Positions 1-8,025 are shown, counted from the stretch's first letter. The stretch: 55,922 bases of DNA from Caulobacter sp. SLTY (GCF_009905535.1 NZ_JAAALA010000029.1:1-55922); one strand, 5' to 3'. A program made the numbers and translations. The notes: generated from the sequence alone by a model not told the origin.

Positions 1-343
1 CGCCCAGCCCCCGCACCGCCGCCACCAGCGGCTTTTCCGCCCGCGCCAGGCCCTTGAGGAACCGGGTCACGTTGCGCTCCCCCGCCGGCCGCTCGCCCGC
101 ATCGCGCGAGGTGTCGCCGGACGCATTCTGGGCGGAGAAGTCCATCAGGTCGTTGCCGGCCGTGAACGCCTCGCTGGAGGAGTTGAACAGCACGCAGCGG
201 ATGGCCGGGTCAGCCTCCGCCCGGTCCAGCCCGTCGGCCAGCACGCCGTACATGGCGTCGGTGATGGCGTTCTTCTTGTCCGGGCGGTTGAAGGTCAGGG
301 TCATCACCCCGTCCTCGACGGAAACGAGCACTTGGTCGGTCAT
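1..343 (-). CDS. Enoyl-CoA hydratase/isomerase family protein, 3' end outside the window
   Basis: Only the first 114 codons lie in the window; the gene runs off the left edge. The N-terminus begins MTDQVLVSVEDG and contains the crotonase-fold signature NRPDKKNAI followed by AFTAGNDL near residue 60, the usual region of the CoA oxyanion hole (family AGxDL). Members hydrate or isomerise enoyl-CoA thioesters in the cytoplasm, often in fatty acid or aromatic acid catabolism; the substrate cannot be told from this fragment. The start is set by an AAGGAG ribosome site about 8 bases upstream. The ATG overlaps the stop of the upstream MarR gene by four bases (ATGA), so the two are co-transcribed and probably translationally coupled. 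Family is confident, exact reaction unknown. Confidence 0.88.
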   Translation of the reverse strand, partial: MTDQVLVSVEDGVMTLTFNRPDKKNAITDAMYGVLADGLDRAEADPAIRCVLFNSSSEAFTAGNDLMDFSAQNASGDTSRDAGERPAGERNVTRFLKGLARAEKPLVAAVRGLG

Positions 344-780
344 CGGTCAGCTCCTTGCGGGAAACGGGTCTGCAGGCTGGTCAGCCAGCGGGCCACGGTG
401 TCGATCTCGGCCTCGGTGAAGCCCTCGGTCAGCCGCGCGTTGATCGCGGCCAGCCCATCCTTGGCGACCTCGCGGGCCGCCCGGCCCTGCTCAGTCAGGT
501 AAACCCGCTGGGCGCGGCCATCGGCCGGATCGGCCCGCCGCTCGACGAGGCCGGCCCGCGCCATCCGGTCGATCAGCCCGGTCATGGCGCTCGGCGCCGC
601 ATCCAGCGCCTCGGCCACCTCGCCGATCAGCGCCCCGTCGGCCCGCCCCAGATAGAACAGCACCCCCGACTGCGCCGAGGTCAGCCCCCCGGTCTGCGCC
701 ATCCGCGCCTCGATCCACCGCTGCGCCCGCCGGTGGGCGGCGCTGAGCAGGAACATCAGCCGGGGTGGGGCGGGCGTCAT
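340..780 (-). CDS. MarR family transcriptional regulator
   Basis: A 146-residue protein of normal MarR length. Residues about 30-100 form the winged helix: SAQSGVLFYLGRADG leads into the recognition helix around SAMTGLIDRMARAGLV, followed by the wing RRADPADGRAQRVYLTEQG. MarR proteins act as dimers that bind short inverted repeats and release DNA on binding a small phenolic or acyl ligand. The gene is coupled by ATGA overlap to the downstream enoyl-CoA hydratase, so it probably controls that catabolic gene, with an acyl-CoA or aromatic acid as plausible ligand (inference). The 118-base gap to the divergent pectate lyase contains a 16-base inverted repeat at 816-831 suited to autoregulation. 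Confidence 0.9.
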   Translation of the reverse strand: MTPAPPRLMFLLSAAHRRAQRWIEARMAQTGGLTSAQSGVLFYLGRADGALIGEVAEALDAAPSAMTGLIDRMARAGLVERRADPADGRAQRVYLTEQGRAAREVAKDGLAAINARLTEGFTEAEIDTVARWLTSLQTRFPQGADR

Positions 781-815
781 GGCGCCGGGTTATATGCTTC
801 ACACACGAAATAACA

Positions 816-831
816 AGTTCGCATATGAACT
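816..831. promoter_or_regulatory. Candidate MarR operator, inverted repeat AGTTC-N6-GAACT
   Basis: A 5-base inverted repeat, AGTTC-GCATAT-GAACT, sits in an AT-rich stretch 36 bases upstream of the marR-type start (780) in an otherwise GC-rich divergent promoter. MarR operators are typically 16-20 base inverted repeats close to their own promoter. The assignment to this regulator is inference from position and symmetry only. Confidence 0.4.
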
Positions 832-848
832 AATTTCCTGGGTTTTGA

Positions 849-860
849 GACACCGGTGTC
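849..860. promoter_or_regulatory. Perfect 12-base palindrome upstream of the family-10 pectate lyase, shared with the second pectate lyase
   Basis: GACACCGGTGTC is a perfect palindrome ending 39 bases before the pectate lyase ATG at 899. An almost identical sequence (one mismatch) occurs at 15079-15090 between the second pectate lyase and the divergent hydratase/transporter genes; the flanking bases AT after GTGTC are also shared when both are read toward their pectate lyase gene. Palindromes with a central CG step are typical LacI-family operators, which fits sugar-acid control, but no LacI or GntR gene lies in the window. Confidence 0.6.
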
Positions 861-898
861 ATAGTGGTAGACGAGATCAAAATGTTGGGGACTCCAGG

Positions 899-2515
899 AT
901 GCCCGTATCCCGCCGCGCGATGCTGATCGCCAGCGCCGCCTTCGCCGCCCTGCCGACCCTGGCCGCCGCCGAGACCGGCGCGCCCGACCGCGACGCCATC
1001 CTCGCCGCCATGAAGCGCGCCTCGAAATTCATGGTCGAGGAAGCCTCGGTCGGCGGCGGCTATGTCTGGTCGGCCCTGCCGGACTTCTCCCGCCGCTGGG
1101 GCGAGCTGGAAGCCTCGCCGACCATGATCTGGGTCCAGCCGCCCGGTACGGCGACCATGGGCCACCTGTTCCTCGACGCCCTGCATGCCACGGGAGACGA
1201 CTGGTACTACCAGGCCGCCAAGTCGGCCGCCGACGCCCTGATCCGCGGCCAGCATCCGGCCGGCGGCTGGAACTACGTCATCGACACGGCTGGGGAGGAG
1301 AGCCTCAAGCGCTGGTACGCCACCTACGGCGCCAACGCCTGGCGGATGGAGGAATTCCAGCACTACCAGGGCAACGCCACCTTCGATGACGCCGGCACGG
1401 CGGAGGCGTCGCAGCTGTTGCTGCGCCTCTATCTCGAAAAGCGGGAGCGGAAGTACCGGGCGCCGCTGGAGAAGGCGATCGCCTTCGTCCTCGACAGCCA
1501 GCACGTGAGCGGCGGCTGGCCCCAGCGCTGGCCGGCTGTGCCGGATGCGGGCTTGCACGGCCAGGCCGACTACAGCGGCTACATCACCTTCAACGACGAT
1601 GTGGCCGGCGAGAACATCAAGTTCCTGATCTTCTGCTACCAGACGCTGGGCCAGAAGCGGCTGCTCCCCGCCATCCACCGGGCCATGGACTGCTTCCTCG
1701 CCTGCCAGCAGCCCGCCCCCCAGGCCGGCTGGGGCCTGCAGCATCACCCCGATACCCTGAAACCCGCCGCCGCCCGCACCTACGAGCCGGAGGCCTACGC
1801 CACCCACACCACGGCCAGCAACATCGAGCAGCTGCTGAGCTTCTACCGCCTGACCGGCGACCCGAAGTACCTGACCCGCATCCCCGAGGCCCTCGACTGG
1901 CTCGACTCCGTCCGCCTGCCGGTAAAGCTCCACCGCGACGGCCGCGAATTCCCCACCTTCATCCAGCCCGGAACCAACAAGCCCCTCTACGTCCACCGCC
2001 GGGGCTCCAATGTCGTCAACGGCGCCTACTATGCCGACCATGATCCGGCCGACACGGTGATCCACTACTCATCGTTCCGCTCGGTCGACACCAAACGCCT
2101 GCGCGCCGAATACGCCCGCCTCGCCGCCACCCCGCCGGCCGAGGCCGCCAAGGGCTCGCCCCTGCTGGCCAAGCCGGGCGCCGCCCCGCTGCCGAAATAC
2201 TTCACCCTGACCGACATCGCGGTTTCCGACATGACCAGCGACGCCAAGCGCACACGGGACGTCTCGCCGGCGGCGGTGGCGAAGCTGCTCGGCGGTCTGA
2301 ACGCGCGGGGCTATTGGCCGACACCGTTGAAGGCGGTGAGCAACCCGTACATTGGGCCGGGCCCGGCCGAGGTGGCGCCGGGAGAATTCCGCCTGACCCG
2401 CGTCGGAGATGCGTCGGATACGTCTCCGTACATTACCGACTATCCGGTGATGGGCGTTTCCACCGGCGAGTTCATCAAGAACGTCGGGACGCTGATCGAG
2501 GCCCTGGAGGGCTGA
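899..2515 (+). CDS. Pectate lyase, polysaccharide lyase family 10 type, secreted
   Basis: A 538-residue protein that resembles PelA/PL10 pectate lyases, which cleave polygalacturonate by beta-elimination. The N-terminus SRRAMLIASAAFAALPTLAAA is a Tat-like signal peptide with a twin arginine, so export is expected. The body shows PL10-type features: GGGYVWS near the start, GQHPAGGWNY, the Trp-rich SGGWPQRWP and ITFNDDV. The start is the ATG at 899 rather than upstream ATGs in the same frame because the signal peptide begins here and the operator palindrome at 849-860 would otherwise be coding. The last ~130 residues are a less conserved C-terminal region. It is followed by a convergent MBL-fold gene. 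Likely induced by pectin breakdown products together with the lyase at 13640-15022 (inference from the shared operator). Confidence 0.86.
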   Translation: MPVSRRAMLIASAAFAALPTLAAAETGAPDRDAILAAMKRASKFMVEEASVGGGYVWSALPDFSRRWGELEASPTMIWVQPPGTATMGHLFLDALHATGDDWYYQAAKSAADALIRGQHPAGGWNYVIDTAGEESLKRWYATYGANAWRMEEFQHYQGNATFDDAGTAEASQLLLRLYLEKRERKYRAPLEKAIAFVLDSQHVSGGWPQRWPAVPDAGLHGQADYSGYITFNDDVAGENIKFLIFCYQTLGQKRLLPAIHRAMDCFLACQQPAPQAGWGLQHHPDTLKPAAARTYEPEAYATHTTASNIEQLLSFYRLTGDPKYLTRIPEALDWLDSVRLPVKLHRDGREFPTFIQPGTNKPLYVHRRGSNVVNGAYYADHDPADTVIHYSSFRSVDTKRLRAEYARLAATPPAEAAKGSPLLAKPGAAPLPKYFTLTDIAVSDMTSDAKRTRDVSPAAVAKLLGGLNARGYWPTPLKAVSNPYIGPGPAEVAPGEFRLTRVGDASDTSPYITDYPVMGVSTGEFIKNVGTLIEALEG

Positions 2516-2521
2516 TCGGCC

Positions 2522-3595
2522 TCACGCCGCCCGATACCACGTCACCCCGTCCCCATCCTGCTCCGCCACCACGCGCCCCCGCCCGATCAGACAGTTTATG
2601 TGCGCCAGGCTTTCGCCGGTCGCCATGCCCATCAGCTCCGGACCGATCGGCCGGGCGAACAGGCTGCCGAACACGTCGATGCTCCGCTTGGGCGCCTCGG
2701 CCAGGGACTTTTCCAGCCGGCCCAGTTGCCGCTCATGCCCGGCCATCAGGTGGTCCAGCCGCGCGTGCAGGCCGTGGAAGGGGTCGTTATGGGCGGGGAG
2801 GACCAGGACGGTGTCGGGCACGGTGGCCTTCAGCTTGGCCAGGCTGGTGAGCCAGTCAGTCAGGGGGTCGCCGTCCGGTTCGGTGGGGAAGACCGACACG
2901 TTCGAACTGATCCTCGGCAGCACCTGGTCGCCGCTGATGAACAGGCCCAGCTCCTCGCACCAAAGGCAGGCGTGGTCCGGAGAATGGCCGTTGCCGGTCA
3001 CCACCCGCCAGTCGTGGTCGCCGATGCGGAACACCTCGCCATCGGTCAGCCGGCGATAGCTGTCGGGAAGCTGGTAGATTGCCTTCCCGAACCCGCCGAA
3101 CTTGTGCCGATAGTTGTCGATCGACTCCTCGTCCCAGCCCGCCGCCTTGTAGAACCGCAGGCCATCCTCGGGCGCCTCGCGCCCCGTGTCGGCCACCAGC
3201 ATCCGGCACTGGATGTACTCCAGCCGGGTCATCCATAGCCGGCAATCGAATTTGCGGGTCATCCAGCCGGCCAGGCCGATGTGATCGGGGTGCAGGTGGG
3301 TGACGATCACCCGGGTGATCGGCTTGCCGCCCAGCGCGCCCTTGAACGCCTCGCGCCAGGCCTGCGCCGTCTCGCGGGTCTGCAGGCCGGTGTCGACAAT
3401 GGCCCAGCCCTCGCCGTCGGCCAGGGCCCAGACGTTGATGAAGCCGAGCGGCCCGCCCAGCGGCTGGCGCAGCCACAGCACGCCCGGGCGGATCTCGACC
3501 GCATCGCCCGCGCCGGGCGTCGGGACGGTCTCGAAAGGATAGTCGAGCTTGGGGCGGCGGATTTCCGCCGAGATGTCTTCCACGCCGTCGTGCAC
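2522..3595 (-). CDS. MBL-fold metallo-hydrolase
   Basis: The protein (about 357 residues from the GTG start) carries the metallo-beta-lactamase signature THLHPDHIG, giving the HxHxDH metal ligands at about residues 100-105, preceded by the strand WAIVDTGL and followed by further ligands in GNGHSPDHACLW and SGDQVLP. These enzymes bind two metals, usually zinc or iron, and hydrolyse thioesters, lactones or phosphodiesters; the substrate here is unknown. I chose GTG at 3595 because GGAGG lies 10 bases upstream; ATG at 3628 in the same frame is the alternative and would add 11 residues. The gene converges on the family-10 pectate lyase with a 6-base gap. Confidence 0.82.
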   Translation of the reverse strand: MHDGVEDISAEIRRPKLDYPFETVPTPGAGDAVEIRPGVLWLRQPLGGPLGFINVWALADGEGWAIVDTGLQTRETAQAWREAFKGALGGKPITRVIVTHLHPDHIGLAGWMTRKFDCRLWMTRLEYIQCRMLVADTGREAPEDGLRFYKAAGWDEESIDNYRHKFGGFGKAIYQLPDSYRRLTDGEVFRIGDHDWRVVTGNGHSPDHACLWCEELGLFISGDQVLPRISSNVSVFPTEPDGDPLTDWLTSLAKLKATVPDTVLVLPAHNDPFHGLHARLDHLMAGHERQLGRLEKSLAEAPKRSIDVFGSLFARPIGPELMGMATGESLAHINCLIGRGRVVAEQDGDGVTWYRAA

Positions 3596-3748
3596 TGATC
3601 CTATCCCTCCGATGAACGCCCCTATCATCGGCCGTTCAGGCCCGCGCCGCAATTGCGCCAGTAGCGGGAGGCATCTTGACCCCCTGAGGAAGCGGGCGTT
3701 TAACCGCCCAAAACAACATAGCCCCCACTGCCCAGGAGCTCAGGGTCC

Positions 3749-5092
3749 ATGAGTCGTAACCGTCTCGGCGTTGCAGCCGCCGTTATCCTCTCCATGCTCG
3801 CCGTCGGGGCGACCACCAGCGCCGCCCAGAAGAAACCCAAGGACGCGGCCGCCGCCGGCGCCATCACCGAGAAGGACCGCGAGCGCGGCAAGGCCGAGGC
3901 GCCCGCCCTGGCCAAGTCGGCGGGCATTGCCTGCACCGTCGCCGACGCCCGCTTCATCATTGCCTCGACCGACCCCAAGACCAAGGTCAAGACGGACTAC
4001 TTCGAGATCGCCTGCGACCAAGGCATGGGCTACCTGCTGATCGCAGACGCCTCGAAGCCGGCCCCGACCGGCGCCCCCTGCTTCGAAGCCAACAAGCCGA
4101 TCGGCGACAAGCCCAGCCCGCTGGCCTGCAAGCTGCCCGGCAACCTGGACCTCCAGGCCCAGCTGACCCCCTACATCGCCAAGACCGGCAAGACCTGCGT
4201 GGTCGAGAAGAGCCGCTACATCGGCGCCAGCCCGGCCAAGACCTTCATCGAAGTCGCCTGCCAGGGCGGCAACGGCTACATCCTCGAGACCGCCGCCCCG
4301 GCCAACATCGCCGGCGAAACCAGGCTCAACAGCTGCCTCAACTACGAGGCCGGCCAGACCGTGGCCTGCGAACTGACCGACCGCGCCGCCCAACTGGCCG
4401 TGGTCGACAAGCTGATGGCCGGCTCGGGCAAGGCCTGCACCGTAAAGGATCGCCGCTACGTGCTGAGCACCAAGGACGGGGCCAGCTGGTTCGAAGCGGC
4501 CTGCGAAGGCGGCACGGGCTTCATGATCGAGCAGAAGGCCGACGGCACCCTGGCCCGCGCCCTGGCCTGCGCCGACGCGGACTTCGTCGGCGGTGGCTGC
4601 ACCATGACCGACGCCCGCGCCGCCAAGACCGAGCAGAACGGCCTCTACACCAAGCTGTCCGGCAACGCCGGCTTCAAGTGCACGGTCGAGCAGTACGGCG
4701 TGTTCAACGTGCCGAACAAGGAAATCGTCGAGCTGAAGTGCTCGGACCGTCCGGACGGCGGCATCGCCGAGTTCAAGGGCTCGGGCGGCATCGTCTACAA
4801 CTGCGCCCTCGCCGAGGTTCAGGGCTACCGCTGCTCCTTCACCAAGAAGGACGCGTCCTATGCCCAGGTGACCAAGGATCTGCGCTCGCTGAAGGACACC
4901 ACCTGCAACGTCCGTGAGACCCGCACCCTCGACCGGGCCACCGACAACGCCGTCTACATGGAAGCCAACTGCGACGACGGCAACGGCTCCTACGTGATCG
5001 GCTACCAGCGCGGCGGCGTGAAGCCGCTGGAGGTTCTGTCCTGCGCCCAGGCCAAGACCCTCGGCGGCTGCAAGCTGCCCGGCAACAAGTAA
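3749..5092 (+). CDS. Secreted protein with five tandem four-cysteine repeats, function unknown
   Basis: A 447-residue protein with a signal peptide (MSRNRLGVAAAVILSMLAVG..., cleavage probably after TSAA). After a charged, Ala/Lys-rich linker it contains five repeats of about 65-85 residues. Each has the pattern C-x-V...RY/RF..., then E-x-x-C-x-x-G-x-G-Y/F, then a final pair of cysteines 8-14 residues apart, e.g. TCVVEKSRY...FIEVACQGGNGYI...SC...VACEL. Twenty paired cysteines suggest two disulfides per repeat in the periplasm or outside the cell. I do not recognise the family or a function. An intrinsic terminator follows at 5118-5146. The gene has its own upstream region of about 100 bases after the divergent MBL-fold gene. 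Confidence 0.85.
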   Translation: MSRNRLGVAAAVILSMLAVGATTSAAQKKPKDAAAAGAITEKDRERGKAEAPALAKSAGIACTVADARFIIASTDPKTKVKTDYFEIACDQGMGYLLIADASKPAPTGAPCFEANKPIGDKPSPLACKLPGNLDLQAQLTPYIAKTGKTCVVEKSRYIGASPAKTFIEVACQGGNGYILETAAPANIAGETRLNSCLNYEAGQTVACELTDRAAQLAVVDKLMAGSGKACTVKDRRYVLSTKDGASWFEAACEGGTGFMIEQKADGTLARALACADADFVGGGCTMTDARAAKTEQNGLYTKLSGNAGFKCTVEQYGVFNVPNKEIVELKCSDRPDGGIAEFKGSGGIVYNCALAEVQGYRCSFTKKDASYAQVTKDLRSLKDTTCNVRETRTLDRATDNAVYMEANCDDGNGSYVIGYQRGGVKPLEVLSCAQAKTLGGCKLPGNK

Positions 5093-5117
5093 GGGCTGGC
5101 CACAGCCTGAATGGTCA

Positions 5118-5146
5118 GGGCCCGCCGGGAAACCGGCGGGCCCTTT
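5118..5146. terminator. Rho-independent terminator between convergent genes
   Basis: An 11-bp GC stem (GGGCCCGCCGG / CCGGCGGGCCC) with a GAAA tetraloop is followed by TTT on the plus strand. It lies 25 bases after the stop of the five-repeat protein and 16 bases before the stop of the convergent membrane protein, so it may serve both, though the T-run favours the plus strand. Confidence 0.8.
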
Positions 5147-5161
5147 CCATTTGCGGTAGGA

Positions 5162-5560
5162 TCAGGCCATCGCCGGCCGGCCCTGGCGTACCCCGGCGTA
5201 TTCGACCAGGGTCAGGGCCACGACGCCCAGGGCCTGGACGATCACAAAGATCTCGCCGGCCAGGGTCGGCTTCACCCAGCCGCCGACCAGCAGCAGCAGG
5301 CTGGCCGCCACCCAGCCGGCGTTGCCGCCGATCACCAGCCACAGCATCGGGGCCGGGGCGTCGTTGCGTCGCGCCAGCCAGATCATCAGCCCAGCCACCG
5401 GGAAGAGCACCAGACCGGCCACCATCAGCAGCGCCGGCGGCAGGCCGGTCAGATCGCCGAGCGGAAGGGCGCCAAGGGTCATCGCCGCCCCCATGGCCAG
5501 GCAGGTGGCCGCGTCCAGGCCCAGGGTGCGCTTCAGCAGGGAAGAAAGTTGAACGGTCAT
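5162..5560 (-). CDS. Small four-helix integral membrane protein, unknown function
   Basis: A 132-residue protein with four predicted transmembrane helices: CLAMGAAMTLGALPLG, ALLMVAGLVLFPVAGLMIWL, LWLVIGGNAGWVAASLLLLV and EIFVIVQALGVVALTLV. The start is taken at 5560 because a GGAGG site lies 5 bases upstream; that site itself overlaps the alternative ATG at 5572, which would hide it. Family not certain; it resembles short conserved membrane proteins of Caulobacterales. It converges on the five-repeat protein gene and is divergent from the small gene at 5693. Confidence 0.7.
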   Translation of the reverse strand: MTVQLSSLLKRTLGLDAATCLAMGAAMTLGALPLGDLTGLPPALLMVAGLVLFPVAGLMIWLARRNDAPAPMLWLVIGGNAGWVAASLLLLVGGWVKPTLAGEIFVIVQALGVVALTLVEYAGVRQGRPAMA

Positions 5561-5692
5561 CGCCGCCTCCATCTATCGATGGCTGCAGGATGGCGGCGGG
5601 CGATAGGCGGGTCGATTACCCGGCGGGTAAGGCCTGGAACCAAGCCGGGCCCGCGGCGCTGTTAACTGCAATCGTCTGTAAGGAGCGAAAAA

Positions 5693-5872
5693 ATGGCTGA
5701 GGGCAATAGCGGCAATTCTGGAATGGCCTTCGTGGTCGGCGGCCTGGTGGTTCTGGTGCTGGTGATCGGCGCCTTCCTTCTGTTCGGCGGCGGGCTGACC
5801 CAGAAGAAGGAGGTCGACGTCAACATCAAGGCCCCGGATATCGAGGCGCCGAAGCTGCCCAGCGGCGGCTAA
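5693..5872 (+). CDS. Small single-span membrane protein (59 aa), unknown function
   Basis: ATG at 5693 follows a strong AAGGAG site 7 bases upstream. The 59-residue product starts MAEGNSGNSG, has one transmembrane helix (FVVGGLVVLVLVIGAFLLF) and ends in a charged tail containing KKEVDVNIKAPDIEAPKLP. The topology suggests a membrane anchor with the acidic/Pro tail outside the helix. Its third-codon GC and strong ribosome site support a real gene although it is short. It precedes another small membrane-associated gene at 5999 by 126 bases, possibly in one transcript. Confidence 0.7.
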   Translation: MAEGNSGNSGMAFVVGGLVVLVLVIGAFLLFGGGLTQKKEVDVNIKAPDIEAPKLPSGG

Positions 5873-5998
5873 CCGGTTGATCCCGGCCCGGCGGTCACCG
5901 CCGTGCCGGGATTGTCGCTCGCGGCCTCGCCGGCGGGATCACCTCGCGTCCTCGTGCGTTCAACCGCCGACCTTGCACACCCTTTCCCGGAGTCCGCC

Positions 5999-6355
5999 AT
6001 GACCTATGCCAATCCGACCCCGCCGCCCGCCGGCTACCGCAACGGCGCCGCCAACAACTCCACTTCGCTGAGCGGCTTCATCGAGCGCTTCTTCGGCAGC
6101 GATCAGGCCGTGGCGATCAAGGAAGACCTCAAGGGTCGCGCGGTCGAAGCCCGCGACAATCTGAACCTGGCCCGCACCAATGCGGTGGCCACCGCCAAGG
6201 CCCATCCGCTGCTGACCGCGGCGCTTGTCGTGGGCGGCATCGCGGCCATCGGCCTGCTGGCCAATCCGGCGACCCGCCGGGCGGCCATCGCCGGCGGGAC
6301 CGGCCTGTGGGGCAAATATGGTCACCTGCTGACCGACAAGATGCCAAAGAGCTGA
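5999..6355 (+). CDS. Small membrane-associated hypothetical protein (118 aa)
   Basis: Starts at ATG 5999 behind CGGAG. The N-terminal half is polar (MTYANPTPPPAGYRNGAANN), the middle is a charged amphipathic helix (IKEDLKGRAVEARDNLNLAR), and a hydrophobic span follows at about residues 68-87 (LLTAALVVGGIAAIGLLA). The helix-then-single-anchor layout resembles DUF883/YqjD-type proteins, but I do not see the family's sequence clearly enough to assign it. A terminator at 6383-6415 ends the transcript. Upstream in-frame ATG at 5903 is unlikely because it adds a low-complexity, unanchored segment without a ribosome site. Confidence 0.65.
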   Translation: MTYANPTPPPAGYRNGAANNSTSLSGFIERFFGSDQAVAIKEDLKGRAVEARDNLNLARTNAVATAKAHPLLTAALVVGGIAAIGLLANPATRRAAIAGGTGLWGKYGHLLTDKMPKS

Positions 6356-6382
6356 ACTACCCAAGCCTCCGATCCCGTGCGA

Positions 6383-6415
6383 AACCCCAGCGGACCAACT
6401 GTCCGCTGGGGTTTT
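6383..6415 (+). terminator. Rho-independent terminator abutting the next start codon
   Basis: AACCCCAGCGGAC and GTCCGCTGGGGTT form a perfect 13-bp stem with loop CAACT, followed by TTTT overlap and CC. It ends only about 3 bases before the ATG of the DUF885 gene at 6418, so it both terminates the 5999-6355 transcript and occupies the space where that next gene's leader should be. Confidence 0.8.
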
Positions 6416-6417
6416 CC

Positions 6418-7713
6418 ATGCTTGCTCGCCTGCTGTCCGCCCTTGCCGCCGTCCTGCTGATCGCCGGGCCGGCTACGGCCGTGCCGACCCCCGATAGCCT
6501 CGACCGCATCGCCGAGGACTTCGTCAAGCTGACCCTGGAGGCCGGCGAGCGGGAAGAGGGCTATGTGGACGCCTACTACGGCCCGGCCGAGTGGGCGGCG
6601 GCCGCCAAGGCGGCGCCCCGCGACCAGGCCACCCTGCGGGCCGATGTCCGCAAGCTCACCGTCCGCCTGAACGGCGTGCCGACCACCGGCGAGACCCCGC
6701 TGCAGGCCCGCCGCAAGGCCTTCCTGGCCGGTCAGCTGAAGGCCGCCGACACCCGCCTCTCCATGGCGCTGGGCGAGACCTTCAAGTTCGCGGACGAGGC
6801 CGAGGGCCTGTTCGGCGTCCGGCCCCAGCTCAAGCCGCTGTCGCACTATGACGCCGTGCTCGCCCGGATCGAGACGCTGGTCCCTGGCGAAGGCCCGCTG
6901 TGGCAGCGGGTCGACAGCTACCAGAACCTCTTCATCATCCCCACCGACCGGCTGGACGCGGTGATGCGCGCCGGCATCGCCGAATGCCGCAAGCGCACCG
7001 CCGCCCGCATCGCCCTGCCCACGGAAGAGCAGTTCACCCTGGAGTTCGTGAAGGGCAAGAGCTGGTCCGGCTACAACTGGTACAAAGGCAATGCGGTCAG
7101 CCTGATCCAGATCAACACCGACCTGCCGATCCGCATCGACCGGGCCATCGACCTGGGCTGCCATGAGGGCTACCCCGGCCACCATGCTCTCAACATGCTG
7201 CTGGAACAGAAGCTGGCCAAGCAGCAGGGCTGGGTCGAATACACCGTCTATCCCCTCTACAGCCCGCAGTCCTTCATCGCCGAGGGCACCGCCAACTACG
7301 GCATCGACCTGGCCTTCCCCGAGGCCGACAAGGTGGCGTTCGAGCGGGAGGTGCTGTTCCCGCTAGCGGGCCTGAACCCGGCGGCGGCCAAGGACCAGGT
7401 GGCGCTGGGCGCGGCGCTGAAGGACCTAGCGGGCGCGCGGCTGACCATCGCCCAGATGTATCTCGACGGCGAGATCGACCGGGAAACCGCCATCGGCCTG
7501 GTCCAGAAATACCAGCTGGTCTCCCGCGCCCGGGCCGAGCAGTCGGTCCGCTTCACCGAGACCTACCGCAGCTATGTGATCAACTACGGTCTCGGCGAAG
7601 AGATGGCCAAGGCCCACGTCGAGCACGCCGCCCCGGACGCCGCCGGCCGCTGGAAGGTGTTCGAGGCGCTGATCTCCGAGCCCACCGTGCCGGCCGATCT
7701 GTTGAGGCGATAA
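6418..7713 (+). CDS. DUF885 family secreted protein (putative metallopeptidase)
   Basis: A 431-residue protein with a signal peptide (MLARLLSALAAVLLIAGPATA). The DUF885 hallmark HEGYPGHH lies at residues 249-256 and resembles a metal-binding HExxxxHH zinc site; the region RIDRAIDLGCHEG and the later SFIAEGTANYGIDLAF are also typical. Family members are thought to be metallocarboxypeptidase-like, but few are characterised. The ATG at 6418 is the only start that preserves the signal peptide; it lies directly after a terminator hairpin and has no clear ribosome site except GGGG inside the stem, so initiation may be leaderless or need the hairpin to open. Confidence 0.85.
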   Translation: MLARLLSALAAVLLIAGPATAVPTPDSLDRIAEDFVKLTLEAGEREEGYVDAYYGPAEWAAAAKAAPRDQATLRADVRKLTVRLNGVPTTGETPLQARRKAFLAGQLKAADTRLSMALGETFKFADEAEGLFGVRPQLKPLSHYDAVLARIETLVPGEGPLWQRVDSYQNLFIIPTDRLDAVMRAGIAECRKRTAARIALPTEEQFTLEFVKGKSWSGYNWYKGNAVSLIQINTDLPIRIDRAIDLGCHEGYPGHHALNMLLEQKLAKQQGWVEYTVYPLYSPQSFIAEGTANYGIDLAFPEADKVAFEREVLFPLAGLNPAAAKDQVALGAALKDLAGARLTIAQMYLDGEIDRETAIGLVQKYQLVSRARAEQSVRFTETYRSYVINYGLGEEMAKAHVEHAAPDAAGRWKVFEALISEPTVPADLLRR

Positions 7714-7832
7714 CCGGCCTCTGCTAGAGAGCGCCGGTCTTTCGGCCGCCCCGGCGGCCGCCAACCCCAAGCGAACAGGAGAGTGGACCATGCCCAACGC
7801 ACCCCACAACGTCCTGACATCGCAAGGTTGGA

Positions 7833-7985
7833 ATGAAACCCAGAAAGATCCTGGCGTGGCTGCGGGCCGCGCTTTCTAGACTTCGCCGGAAGAGGGCTCA
7901 CGACATTCAAGACGACAAGGCCGCCATCCGGCGCAGCGTGCGGTTGCCGCCGTGGCTGATGCGGGACATCGGCGGCGATCCATAG
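7833..7985 (+). CDS. DUF1127-like basic microprotein (50 aa)
   Basis: A short reading frame begins at ATG 7833 with AAGG 6 bases upstream. The product is strongly basic (MKPRKILAWLRAALSRLRRKR) and ends with LPPWLMRDIGGDP, which matches the DUF1127 C-terminal pattern (L..RLLRDIG). DUF1127 proteins are small Arg-rich proteins, some of which affect RNA turnover or stress physiology in alphaproteobacteria. An overlapping 29-codon frame from ATG 7790 is less convincing. A 10-bp hairpin at 7996-8020 follows. Function inferred only from the C-terminal motif. Confidence 0.55.
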   Translation: MKPRKILAWLRAALSRLRRKRAHDIQDDKAAIRRSVRLPPWLMRDIGGDP

Positions 7986-7995
7986 CGGCTGCGTT

Positions 7996-8020
7996 CCTTC
8001 TCCCGGCAAGCGGGAGAAGG
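7996..8020. terminator. Hairpin between convergent genes, likely bidirectional terminator or small repeat
   Basis: CCTTCTCCCG and CGGGAGAAGG form a perfect 10-bp stem around loop GCAAG, 11 bases after the DUF1127-like stop and just before the stop of the convergent AttH-like gene at 8026. There is no clean T-run, so it may instead be one of the CTTCTCCC-type palindromes common in this genome; a similar string occurs at 45048-45067. Confidence 0.5.
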
Positions 8021-8025
8021 GTTCT

